DNA from: an uncultured Bacteroidota bacterium
GTDB lineage: Bacteria; Bacteroidota; Bacteroidia; Bacteroidales; UBA12481
Direction of reading: 5' to 3'
DNA: 33,101 nucleotides
NCBI GenBank assembly: GCA_903919065.1
Contig: CAIXHD010000315.1
Location: forward strand, 1 to 33,101
Shown: positions 7,674 to 15,305 of the stretch, piece by piece
Numbering within the stretch: position 1 is the stretch's first letter
Layout of the letters: each line of letters begins with the position of its first letter
The notes under the pieces: generated by a model
Seen by the model: the letters and a program-made list of their open reading frames with translations, nothing else
Databases searched by the model: none
What the model was told of the DNA's origin: nothing
Position numbers and translations under genes: made by a program

Positions 7674-9311
7674 ATGAATACTCCATTTCGCCCCGTTTTC
7701 CTTTCATTTCTCACTCTGCTTTCCTTCTTATCGGTAAGCGCCCAACAGATGGGAAACCATGATGCTCTTATCAGCCGTGCAGAAAGAACAGTATTCATGG
7801 AGACTTCACATAATGATGATGTGGTAAAATTCATTGAGGCATTAAAAGCGGCCAGTCCATTGGTTACTGTGGAACAATTTGCCACATCCAAGCTGGGCAA
7901 CCCGCTCCTTCTGGCAATCATTGCTAACCCGAAAATCAGCACTCCCGAGGAAGCCAGGGCGTCAGGAAAACCGGTGATCTATATTCAGGCAAATATTCAT
8001 GCAGGCGAAGTAGAAGGAAAGGAAGCATCGTTACAACTGATGCGCGAAATCGCTTTCGGTTACCGCAAGTATCTATTGGACAATCAGATCATCATGTTCT
8101 GCCCCAACTATAATCCTGACGGCAACGATAAATTCGCTGACAATAACCGCCCATCACAAGAAGGAAGCCCAAAAATGACTGGAGTAAGGGCCAACGGTGA
8201 AGGTCTGGATCTTAACCGCGAAGGGATGAAGGCAGAGGCTATCGAAATGAAAGGCCTCCTCAAAGGAGTTTTTAACCGCTGGGATCCGGCCCTGTTCATG
8301 GATCTGCATACCGATGACGGTTCATGGCATGGATACATGGCAAATGTTGCCCCATCGTTTCAATCCGCAGGAATGCCCGAGCCTGCCAATTTCACGATGG
8401 ATCTGCTGAAAGATGCCATGCATACCGTTCTCGACAAATCAGGGATCAACATTTTCTGGCACGGGTACCTGAATATGCGCCCTAATGAGCAGGCAACGTT
8501 TGTCGCTTACGATCATCTGCCCAGATATGTGGCAAATTATGTAGGGTTACGCAACCGCATGGGAATCCTGAGCGAAGTGTTTCCACATGAACTTTTCGAG
8601 AAGCGCATCCTCGCCAACTATTATCTTTTGGTGAGCGTATTGGAATACACCGGAGGCCATGCTAAAGAGATAAAGAATATTATAGCAAAAGCCGATCAGG
8701 AGACCATTGATATGATAAAAACAGGAGCTGGAAAAATTCAGCGCGGCGTCACCTACAAACTGGCACCTGAGCCCGATCAGATCAGAATGCTGATCCGCGA
8801 AACCACTCCTTATACCGATGCTAACGGAAGAAAACGTCAGAAACCAACCGGCAACCTTAACTGGCTGGAAAAAATCAATCACTCCAACCATTTTGTACCC
8901 GTAAAACTCGCCACCGTGCCACGCACCTATATCTTCCCTGCTGAACTTGCCAATGTCGCACAAAAGCTGGAAGAGCACGGTATTATCGTTAAAAAAACCG
9001 ACAAGAAAATTAAAATCGATGGTGAAGAATACATGATCAGCAAACTGACCAGATCGGATCGTGAAGGTTATGGCGGGCATAAATCTGTTACCCTGGAAGG
9101 CGATTTCCGGCCTGTGAAAAAAACTATCCCAGCCGGTTCTTATTATGTCGATATGGCCCAGCCGCTGGCGTGGCTGATCTTTTACCTGATGGAACCGCAA
9201 TCGGATGATGGGCTGGTATACTGGAATTATTTTGATGAATACCTTCAGAAATTGGGAGCTCCGAAAGGGGGGCTTACCTATCCGGTGCTGAAGAGCAATG
9301 TTGCTCTTTAA
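7674..9311 (+). CDS. Secreted M14-family zinc carboxypeptidase
   Basis: A 545-residue exported protein: signal peptide 1-23 (ending SVSAQ), then an M14 catalytic domain. The zinc ligands are readable as NIHAGEVEGKE (His109, Glu112) and MDLHTDDG (His212). A substrate-binding DLNREG (Arg182) lies between them, and the region GILSEVFPHE may hold the catalytic Glu. The C-terminal about 170 residues form an additional domain with no motif I recognise. The ATG at 7674 is used because it starts the signal peptide; an upstream in-frame codon at 7647 only adds a charged leader. It faces a divergent ROK gene. Likely role: periplasmic or extracellular trimming of peptides or peptidoglycan-derived peptides; the substrate is unknown. 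Confidence 0.88.
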   Translation: MNTPFRPVFLSFLTLLSFLSVSAQQMGNHDALISRAERTVFMETSHNDDVVKFIEALKAASPLVTVEQFATSKLGNPLLLAIIANPKISTPEEARASGKPVIYIQANIHAGEVEGKEASLQLMREIAFGYRKYLLDNQIIMFCPNYNPDGNDKFADNNRPSQEGSPKMTGVRANGEGLDLNREGMKAEAIEMKGLLKGVFNRWDPALFMDLHTDDGSWHGYMANVAPSFQSAGMPEPANFTMDLLKDAMHTVLDKSGINIFWHGYLNMRPNEQATFVAYDHLPRYVANYVGLRNRMGILSEVFPHELFEKRILANYYLLVSVLEYTGGHAKEIKNIIAKADQETIDMIKTGAGKIQRGVTYKLAPEPDQIRMLIRETTPYTDANGRKRQKPTGNLNWLEKINHSNHFVPVKLATVPRTYIFPAELANVAQKLEEHGIIVKKTDKKIKIDGEEYMISKLTRSDREGYGGHKSVTLEGDFRPVKKTIPAGSYYVDMAQPLAWLIFYLMEPQSDDGLVYWNYFDEYLQKLGAPKGGLTYPVLKSNVAL

Positions 9312-9326
9312 GGCAAGGAGAAGGCT

Positions 9327-9466
9327 CAAGGCGCAAGGCTCAAGGCTTAAGTTAAGGAACAAGGCGCAAGGCTCAAGTTAGGGTAGAAGGATCAATTATC
9401 AATAGCCGCGGGTTTCAACCCGTGGGCGCAAGGTTCAAGGCGCAAGGCTCAGGTTAGTGTAGAAGG
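9327..9466 (+). repeat. Direct repeats built on CAAGGCGCAAGGCTCA
   Basis: Three copies of CAAGGCGCAAGGCTCA at 9327, 9360 and 9436. The last two extend over 31 bp (9360-9390 and 9436-9466) with two differences, both ending in TAGAAGG. The CCGCGGG hairpin copy 2 lies between them. Short inverted fragments (CCTTGAGCC) recur near 9567-9577 before a T-run. Confidence 0.8.
9401..9425. repeat. Dispersed hairpin repeat, copy 2 (CCGCGGGTT arms)
   Basis: AATAG followed by CCGCGGGTTTCAACCCGTGG, the inverse orientation of the hairpin at 473-500 with one arm mismatch. Nine kilobases separate the copies. Confidence 0.75.
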
Positions 9467-9494
9467 TGGAAGGTGGAAAAAGCAGAAATTGAAT

Positions 9495-9525
9495 TTTGAC
9501 GCAAAGCAAACTTGAGTTACCTTTC
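9495..9525 (+). promoter_or_regulatory. Bacteroidota-type promoter for the nitroreductase/ExuT-like pair
   Basis: TTTG (9495-9498), a 19-nt spacer, then TACCTTTC (9518-9525), one base off TAnnTTTG. Predicted transcription start is near 9532, about 64 nt before the ATG at 9596. Confidence 0.5.
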
Positions 9526-9595
9526 GATTTTTGAACATTAAAAACTTACTTGAGACTCGAGCCATGAGCCTTGAGCCTTTTTTTAACTCCTCAGG

Positions 9596-10243
9596 ATGAA
9601 TAAAGCACATTTTACAGCCATCACTCTAATCCTTTTAAGCATGAGCTTATCGGCCTATAATCAGGATATTAAATTACCAGAACCCAATAAAAAGGGTGGC
9701 ATGCCCCTGATGCAGGCACTGAATGAACGCAAAAGCACCCGGGAGTATGACAGCCGTAAATTATCGGAACAGCAATTGTCGGACCTGCTTTGGGCTGCCT
9801 GGGGAATTAACCGACCGGATGGAAAGCATACCGCCCCTTCGTCGAACGACAAGCAGGAGATGTCGGTTTATGCAGCACTGGAATCGGGTCTTTATCTGTA
9901 TATTCCTGAATCACTAGCCCTTAAACAGATCCACAATCGCGATATCCGAAAGGAAACCGGACGGCAGGACTTCGTCGAAGTAGCCGCTGTCAACCTGGTT
10001 TATGTTGCCGACCTGATAAAATCCGGTGTGAGTGAACCGGAAAAAGCCGGTCCCGAAGCACTGAACAAATCTGCCATTAATACCGGATTCATGGCCCAGA
10101 ACGTATATCTGTGGTGCGCCTCTGAAAAACTTGCATGCGTTGTGAGGGCCTTTATTGATATACCTGTGCTCACAAAAGCCATGGAGTTGGCTCCACATCA
10201 AAGAATTATCATTTCCCAGACCGTGGGATACCCCAAAAAATAA
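9596..10243 (+). CDS. Exported nitroreductase-family (SagB/ThcOx-like) protein
   Basis: A 215-residue protein with an N-terminal signal peptide (MNKAHFTAITLILLSMSLSA) and a nitroreductase fold. ERKSTREYDSRKLSEQQLSDLLWAAWGINR is the hallmark N-terminal segment (described here by residues about 48-77; FMN-contacting Arg and Ser), followed by HTAPSSNDKQ and a C-terminal region with GFMAQNVYLWCASEKL. Most nitroreductases are cytoplasmic flavoenzymes; this one appears to be exported and would need a flavin loaded before or after export. The stop is 2 nt before the start of an ExuT-like transporter gene, so the two are cotranscribed, which is an unexpected pairing. The true substrate is unknown. 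Confidence 0.85.
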   Translation: MNKAHFTAITLILLSMSLSAYNQDIKLPEPNKKGGMPLMQALNERKSTREYDSRKLSEQQLSDLLWAAWGINRPDGKHTAPSSNDKQEMSVYAALESGLYLYIPESLALKQIHNRDIRKETGRQDFVEVAAVNLVYVADLIKSGVSEPEKAGPEALNKSAINTGFMAQNVYLWCASEKLACVVRAFIDIPVLTKAMELAPHQRIIISQTVGYPKK

Positions 10244-10245
10244 TC

Positions 10246-11529
10246 ATGACTATCACAAAAGAAAAGATCGGCAGCTTCCGGTGGCGGATTCTGGCACTCC
10301 TGTTCATGGCTACTACGATAAACTATGTCGACCGGAGTATTCTGGGCGTACTCGGACCAACACTGCGCGACAAGGTTTTTGGCTGGACTGTTCAGGATTA
10401 TGCAAATATCACCATCTCCTTTCAGGTGGCTTATGCCCTTGGTTTACTCACCATGGGTGGCATTATTGACAGGCTTGGAACCAAAAAAGGATTCACGCTT
10501 TCGATCGTTATCTGGAGTATTTTCGGTATGCTTCATGCTTTAGTAACCAGAGGAATGGGCTGGATCGGATTTGCAGCCGCACGTTTTGGTCTGGGTTTTG
10601 GTGAAGCAGGAAATTTCCCTTCCTCGATTAAAACCGTTGCCGAATGGTTTCCGCGAAAAGAGCGTGCTTTTGCAAGCGGGATATTCAATGCCGGCACAAA
10701 TGTGGGCGCCATCCTGGCTCCTCTTTTCGTTCCGCTGATCGTTTCCAGCGATGGAACCCACTGGCAATATGCCTTTCTTGTAACAGCAGGTTTCAGTGCA
10801 CTCTGGGTTATATTGTGGAATAACACCTACCGAAAACCGGAACTTCATCCAAAATTATCTGCGTCGGAGCTAAAGCATATACTGAGTGATCCACCCGAGC
10901 CGGTAACTGAAAAAATCCCCTGGTTGAAACTTCTTCCGGTTAAGGAGACCTGGGCATTTGCCGCTGCCAAGACTGCCGATGCGGTATGGTGGTTTTATCT
11001 TTTCTGGGGAGGATTTTTCCTGAATGCCCGATTCGGATTGGAGCTCAAAGGCCTGGCCCTGCCGCTGATCATTATTTATCTGATTGCTGATGTCGGCAGC
11101 ATCGGCGGCGGATATATGTCGGGTGCATTTATCAAGCGTGGCTGGTCTGTAAATAAGGCCCGAAAGATTACCCTCCTGATTTGTGCCTGCCTGGTTTTAC
11201 CTGTCACCATGGCCCCAATTGTTAAAAATCAATGGATTGCCGTTCTGCTTATCGGTCTTGCAGCAGGTGCTCACCAAGCCTGGTCGGCCAATGTTTTCAC
11301 CCTTGTGTCCGATGTATTTCCCAAAAAGGCCGTGGCCTCAGTGGTGGGAATAGGCGGCATGTGGGGCGCTGTTTCCGGTATTATTGCCAACCTGGCCCTG
11401 GGCAAGGTTCTCACCGATGCCGGTCCGCACGGATATGTTTATGCATTCTTCGTTGCCGGTTGCACGTACCTCGTTGCCCTCGGCGTGGTGCAACTGATCA
11501 TGCCAAAGATGACGCCGGTAAAACTTTAA
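10246..11529 (+). CDS. Hexuronate/organic anion MFS transporter (ExuT-like, ACS family)
   Basis: A 427-residue protein with about 12 membrane helices. The start of the first helix reads TTINYVDRSILG, the loop after helix 2 has DRLGTKKGF, and helix 4-5 contains GFGEAGNFPSSIKTVAEWFP, all characteristic of the anion:cation symporter family that includes ExuT (glucuronate/galacturonate) and related sugar-acid carriers. It follows the nitroreductase with a 2-nt gap. No uronate isomerase or dehydratase gene is in the window, so the sugar acid is assumed only from family resemblance. Confidence 0.9.
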   Translation: MTITKEKIGSFRWRILALLFMATTINYVDRSILGVLGPTLRDKVFGWTVQDYANITISFQVAYALGLLTMGGIIDRLGTKKGFTLSIVIWSIFGMLHALVTRGMGWIGFAAARFGLGFGEAGNFPSSIKTVAEWFPRKERAFASGIFNAGTNVGAILAPLFVPLIVSSDGTHWQYAFLVTAGFSALWVILWNNTYRKPELHPKLSASELKHILSDPPEPVTEKIPWLKLLPVKETWAFAAAKTADAVWWFYLFWGGFFLNARFGLELKGLALPLIIIYLIADVGSIGGGYMSGAFIKRGWSVNKARKITLLICACLVLPVTMAPIVKNQWIAVLLIGLAAGAHQAWSANVFTLVSDVFPKKAVASVVGIGGMWGAVSGIIANLALGKVLTDAGPHGYVYAFFVAGCTYLVALGVVQLIMPKMTPVKL

Positions 11530-11530
11530 C

Positions 11531-11572
11531 CTGATACCTGATACCTGATACCTGATACCCGATACCCGATAC
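11531..11572 (+). repeat. Heptamer tandem array (CTGATAC x4, CCGATAC x2)
   Basis: Six head-to-tail 7-bp units immediately after the transporter stop codon, followed by a run of seven T and GTATC. It could act with the T-run as a weak terminator but is not a clean hairpin. Confidence 0.9.
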
Positions 11573-11615
11573 CTTTTTTTCGTATCTTTAGCCACATCGA
11601 CCAAAATTTATAGAC

Positions 11616-12047
11616 ATGTTTAATACTGCCCATTTCCATCCGATGATCGTGCATTTCCCTGTTGCACTGATCCTTGTTGGCTTTTTAGCCGATTTTGTCT
11701 ATCTTTTCTTCAGTAAAGAAAAATGCCTTTCCAAGATGGGCCTCTACCTGATGGTACTGGGTACCCTCGGTGCCGCGGCAGCTTTCCTAACCGGCCATGT
11801 GTTCACTTTCGAACCAAAAGAAGGTGCGATAGTGGAGATATTTGAACGCCATGAAACGCTGGCTTTGGTTACTTTGGTGATCATGGCTATCGGTACGCTG
11901 ATCCGCATCTGGGTATTGGTTTATAAAAAAGAGGAGCCGATGTATAAATGGCTGGTTTTCGGACTTTACCTGCTCGGTGCAGCGAGCGTAAGCATAACCG
12001 GATTTTTAGGTGGCACTATGGTTATGGATTATATGATGGGATTGTAA
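11616..12047 (+). CDS. DUF2231-family four-helix membrane protein
   Basis: A 143-residue integral membrane protein with four predicted helices. The opening HPMIVHFPVALILVG is the DUF2231 signature, whose histidines have been suggested to bind heme or another cofactor. The middle contains a second conserved His in FERHETLAL. An imperfect -7 element (TATCTTTA, 11583-11590) lies 25 nt upstream, after the heptamer array. It opens a plus-strand gene run: 34 nt later comes a rubrerythrin gene. Members often occur near c-type cytochromes or redox proteins, which suits the redox genes that follow; the function itself is unknown. Confidence 0.85.
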   Translation: MFNTAHFHPMIVHFPVALILVGFLADFVYLFFSKEKCLSKMGLYLMVLGTLGAAAAFLTGHVFTFEPKEGAIVEIFERHETLALVTLVIMAIGTLIRIWVLVYKKEEPMYKWLVFGLYLLGAASVSITGFLGGTMVMDYMMGL

Positions 12048-12081
12048 TTATCTGAATATATTTAACTTAACATTTAAAGCT

Positions 12082-12702
12082 ATGAAAAAAATAGTATTAA
12101 GCCTCATGGTATTTGGAGCTTTTTCCTTGTTTGGTTTTAGTCAGACAAAACCGGTAAAATCCATTGAAGGATTGAAAGCTGCATATAATGGCGAATCAAC
12201 CGCCAGTGCAAAATATGCCAAATTCGCAGAGGCCGCCAAGAAAGAGGGTCTGAACAATATTGCCAAAATGTTCCTGGCCACTTCACAGGCTGAAACCATT
12301 CATGCCAACAATCACAAGAAGGTATTAACCAAGCTTGGTGAAACTGTAGGCGCTCCTGTAATTGGCAATTTCGATGTTAAAACGACCGCTGAAAACCTGG
12401 TCGACGCCAGCAAAGGTGAGTCCTACGAAGTAACCTTCATGTATCCCGGGTTTATCGCATCGGCAGTAGCTGAAAAAGCGGATGGTGCGAAAAAATCATT
12501 CAGCTGGGCCATGGATACAGAAAAAAAGCATAACGATTTCTATCAGAAAGCACTGGCTGCCCTGAAAGGTGGAAATGAAAAAACTTTCCCTGGTGAATGG
12601 TACGTTTGTCCGGTTTGCGGCAATACCTATGATGTTGGCACCCTGACAAATGAGTGCGATTTCTGCGGAACTCAAAAAGCAAAATACGTTATATTCAAAT
12701 AA
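12082..12702 (+). CDS. Exported rubrerythrin (peroxide-scavenging diiron protein)
   Basis: A 206-residue protein with three parts. Residues 1-20 form a signal peptide (MKKIVLSLMVFGAFSLFGFS). Residues about 25-165 are a four-helix ferritin-like diiron domain with ligands in NGEST (Glu38), AETIH (Glu71, His74), a further Glu near 131 and DTEKKH (Glu147, His150). Residues 172-206 are a rubredoxin-type Fe(Cys)4 domain with CPVC (176, 179) and CDFC (192, 195). Rubrerythrins normally reduce hydrogen peroxide in the cytoplasm of anaerobes; the signal peptide places this one in the periplasm, where its electron donor is not obvious. The gene is 11 nt before an exported thioredoxin-like gene. The organism probably meets oxygen but lives largely anaerobically. 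Confidence 0.93.
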   Translation: MKKIVLSLMVFGAFSLFGFSQTKPVKSIEGLKAAYNGESTASAKYAKFAEAAKKEGLNNIAKMFLATSQAETIHANNHKKVLTKLGETVGAPVIGNFDVKTTAENLVDASKGESYEVTFMYPGFIASAVAEKADGAKKSFSWAMDTEKKHNDFYQKALAALKGGNEKTFPGEWYVCPVCGNTYDVGTLTNECDFCGTQKAKYVIFK

Positions 12703-12713
12703 AATAATCGAGT

Positions 12714-13274
12714 ATGAAATTACTGTTCAGTATTTTACTGTCTTTCGGCCTGATCACAGGTGCCGTGGCACAAGAGCAACCCAAACCGGCAGACAAAATC
12801 TTTAAAGAGGCCTGTTCTCTTGCAAAACAAGACAACAAAAAAGTGATGATCATCTTTCATGCCTCCTGGTGTGGATGGTGCAAACGGATGGATTCCATCA
12901 TGAACATGCCGGAGTTAAAGCCTTTATTTGAAAAAAACTTCGTGATTGAACACATGGTTGTTTTGGAAAGTGGGACTAAAAAGGCTCTTGAGAATCCGGG
13001 AGCAGAGGCATTCATGAATAAGAATGGCGGAACAAAGCAGGGAATTCCCTTCTGGCTGATATTTAATAAAAAAGGGAAATTGTTGTCCGACTCCAGAATG
13101 CCATCCAAAGACAAGGCAGGAAAAGCCAAGCTGGCCAATACCGGCTGTCCGGCTCAACCCGATGAAGTCGCTTTCTTTGTAGGTCTGTTGAAGAAAACCA
13201 CGAATCTGACAGAAGCTGAACTCGCGCTGATATCTGAAAAGTTCGTAATGAAAAAAGCTGGCACTACCCATTAG
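12714..13274 (+). CDS. Exported thioredoxin-fold protein with CGWC active site
   Basis: A 186-residue protein with a signal peptide (1-19, ending GAVAQ) and a thioredoxin fold. The active site is HASWCGWCKRMD (Cys53, Cys56), and the cis-proline side of the pocket is GIPFWLIFNKKGKLL. It resembles the thioredoxin_7/DUF255-like group that acts in periplasmic thiol reduction or cytochrome maturation. The C-terminus has about 60 residues after the fold. It is 11 nt after the rubrerythrin and 2 nt before the transglutaminase-like gene, so all are probably one transcript. A plausible but unproven job is to hand electrons to the exported rubrerythrin or keep thiols of the neighbouring envelope proteins reduced. 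Confidence 0.88.
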   Translation: MKLLFSILLSFGLITGAVAQEQPKPADKIFKEACSLAKQDNKKVMIIFHASWCGWCKRMDSIMNMPELKPLFEKNFVIEHMVVLESGTKKALENPGAEAFMNKNGGTKQGIPFWLIFNKKGKLLSDSRMPSKDKAGKAKLANTGCPAQPDEVAFFVGLLKKTTNLTEAELALISEKFVMKKAGTTH

Positions 13275-13276
13275 TA

Positions 13277-13891
13277 ATGTGGACACAGAGCGAATCAGAT
13301 TTTATTCATCAGTTTAAGAAGCCATACGATATCCAGCTATTCCTGGATTCTGTGCCTTATAATCCAAACGCGGAATGCCGCTCACCGCGCAAAGTTATCG
13401 CTGAGCAAAAGGCGCACTGTTTTGAAGGTGCGCTTTTTGCTGCCGCGATGTTGCGCGAGCTGGGATTCAAGCCCCTCATCGTTGACATGATGGCTGAAAA
13501 CGATGACGATCATGTAATCGCAGTCTTTAAGATTCGCAATAAATGGGGTGCCATTGCAAAATCGAATACCACCGCACTGCGTTATCGTGAACCGGTTTAC
13601 GCCTCCCTGCGCGAACTGATCATGTCGTATTTCGATTTCTATTTTAATACTCTCGGGGATAAATCGTTGCGCTCATTTTCGAAGCCGGTCGACCTATCCC
13701 GTTTCGATCGGAAAAATTGGTCGGAGAGCGATGACGATCTTGAGTATATCGGAGATTACCTAACCAGGATCTCGCATACAACTTTGCTGGATACTGAATC
13801 GATAACAAATCTCCAGCGCGTTGACCAGAAACTCATGGATGCCGTTTTTCTGGGAGCCAATGCCGCCGGGCTCTTTAAGCCGGAGGAATAA
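13277..13891 (+). CDS. Transglutaminase-like cysteine protein
   Basis: A 204-residue protein without a signal peptide. The pattern EQKAHCFEGALFAAAMLRELG (Cys48 at the start of a helix; positions 43-63), then DDDHVIAVF (His79) and GAIAKSN (Asn97 or a nearby acid as third residue) fits the Cys-His-Asp/Asn triad of the transglutaminase/papain-like superfamily. Such proteins can be peptidases, amidases or acyl-transferases acting on Gln/Glu side chains or gamma-glutamyl bonds. It starts 2 nt after the thioredoxin stop and ends 1 nt before the capB start, tightly linking it to poly-gamma-glutamate synthesis. I infer a role in transferring or trimming the gamma-glutamyl product; no biochemical family closer than the fold is recognised. 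Confidence 0.72.
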   Translation: MWTQSESDFIHQFKKPYDIQLFLDSVPYNPNAECRSPRKVIAEQKAHCFEGALFAAAMLRELGFKPLIVDMMAENDDDHVIAVFKIRNKWGAIAKSNTTALRYREPVYASLRELIMSYFDFYFNTLGDKSLRSFSKPVDLSRFDRKNWSESDDDLEYIGDYLTRISHTTLLDTESITNLQRVDQKLMDAVFLGANAAGLFKPEE

Positions 13892-13892
13892 C

Positions 13893-15194
13893 ATGATCGG
13901 GTTACTGATTCTGCTTGGCGTATCCTCTGTTTTTCTGATATTCCTCATTGCCGAATCCATTCTTTACAACCAAAAAATCAAACGGATTCCGCTCCGGATC
14001 AGTGTATCCGGTACCCGGGGAAAGTCGAGTATAACGAGAACCCTGGCATCCGTTTTCAGAGCACACGGAATCAAGGTTCTTGCCAAAACCACCGGCTCCG
14101 AAGCTATGTATATTCTTCCCGATGGATCCACTGAACCGATCAGGCGGAGAGGAGTCACCACCATTCTCGAACAGAAAAAACTGATTGCCAGGGCTGTCAG
14201 TCTTGATGTGGATTGCATCATTACCGAAATCATGAGTATTCATCCGGATAATCATAAAACCGAGACGCATAAGCTCATCAAACCAACACTCACCGTATTC
14301 TCCAATTTCAGGGCCGATCATACCGATGTTGTGGGCGAATCGATTGGCGAAATCACGGGTCTTTTTATCAATGATATCTTCCCGGGATCAAGAATCATCC
14401 TGCCCGAAAAAGAGGTGAATGAATACTTGCTGGCTGGTACCAAACAGCTTGGAGCTACACTCATTGCTGCAAAAGCGGGTTTAATCGATGAGCTGAATCT
14501 GCCGGAATCCATTTATGAAACCCATATAAAAATAAACCTCGATGCAGTGACAGCCGCAGCCCGGTATATGGGAATTCCTGATGACAAAATCATTCGTGGT
14601 ATTTTGGATACAAAGCTTGATAAAGGGCAACTGGGTATTTTCAGGATTGAGAGGGAGCTAATGAGTCGGAAAATCTGGTTCGTTAATGCCTTCGCGGCAA
14701 ATGACCCCTTTTCGACCGTTCAGGTTATCGAAAAAACTATGAAAATTCTGGTGCGGGAAGTAACTGATAAGCCAGATAAAACCAGCATTGACATTGCAGA
14801 AACGACTGAAAATAACGCAACAGGCAAAGGGGAGAATCTCTCAGAAACAGAGGCTTACTTTCAACCAAAACTGATTGGATTGATCTCACTTCGTTCCGAT
14901 CGCGGCGAGCGCAGCCAACAGTGGCTCAATTATTTACAAACCGATGGCAAGGATCTTTTCAATCATATATATGTATCTGGAACCCATTCTCCTATCTTTA
15001 CCCGAAAACTTAAAAACTGTACACGGCTTATTACCAATGACCCTGATAAAATCATTAATCAGATCATTCAATCCACCACCGGCGATATCGTTATTTTTGG
15101 CATTGCAAACATTCACGGGCTGGGCGAAGGAGTCTTAGAATGGTTAAATACAAACAAAAATGTTAGAGATTCGAGAGCCAGTGTTGAATGCTGA
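13893..15194 (+). CDS. pgsB: Poly-gamma-glutamate synthase subunit PgsB/CapB
   Basis: A 433-residue ATP-dependent amide ligase of the Mur-ligase type, which adds glutamate through gamma-linked amide bonds. An N-terminal membrane anchor (residues 1-24) precedes the P-loop SGTRGKSSITR (Gly40-Ser46). Further family motifs are SNFRADHTDVVG (Arg140-Asp145), FVNAFAANDPFST (about 263-275) and ISLRSDRGERSQQW (331-344). Between about residues 290 and 325 there is a polar low-complexity insertion rich in Thr, Glu and Lys, making the protein somewhat longer than the usual 390-400. The ATG at 13893 has a strong GGAGGAATAAC leader and lies 1 nt after the transglutaminase-like stop; a start at 13821 would overlap that gene by 71 nt. 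No CapA is nearby. Confidence 0.93.
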   Translation: MIGLLILLGVSSVFLIFLIAESILYNQKIKRIPLRISVSGTRGKSSITRTLASVFRAHGIKVLAKTTGSEAMYILPDGSTEPIRRRGVTTILEQKKLIARAVSLDVDCIITEIMSIHPDNHKTETHKLIKPTLTVFSNFRADHTDVVGESIGEITGLFINDIFPGSRIILPEKEVNEYLLAGTKQLGATLIAAKAGLIDELNLPESIYETHIKINLDAVTAAARYMGIPDDKIIRGILDTKLDKGQLGIFRIERELMSRKIWFVNAFAANDPFSTVQVIEKTMKILVREVTDKPDKTSIDIAETTENNATGKGENLSETEAYFQPKLIGLISLRSDRGERSQQWLNYLQTDGKDLFNHIYVSGTHSPIFTRKLKNCTRLITNDPDKIINQIIQSTTGDIVIFGIANIHGLGEGVLEWLNTNKNVRDSRASVEC

Positions 15195-15283
15195 AATCAC
15201 AAAGTCAAGTGGGTTAGGAGCTATTATGGGTTCAGTGCTTCTTGATCTTGATATTCAAAATTCAAAATTGGTCCTCGAATCTC
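15194..15283 (-). repeat. Dispersed ~90-bp element, copy A (between capB and capC)
   Basis: Read on the minus strand it begins GAGATTCGAGGACCAATTTT and ends CCCACTTGACTTTGTGATTT. About 42 of the first 45 positions and all of the last 20 match copy B (24999-25120), with an unrelated 25-nt centre. It starts on the last base of the capB stop codon and fills the only large gap in the capB-capC-pgsW block. Confidence 0.8.
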
Positions 15284-15305
15284 TAACTTCTTACCTCATA
15301 ACACA

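Noticed and set aside
8547-9362. Minus-strand open frame of 271 codons opposite the M14 peptidase
   Set aside because: It is a shadow of the peptidase reading frame; the plus strand has a signal peptide and zinc ligands, and the minus-strand product has no recognisable features.
11574-11590. T-run and TATCTTTA as terminator and promoter of the central cluster
   Set aside because: There is no stable hairpin before the T-run, and the -7-like element lacks both the final G and a -33 box, so I did not list either as a feature.
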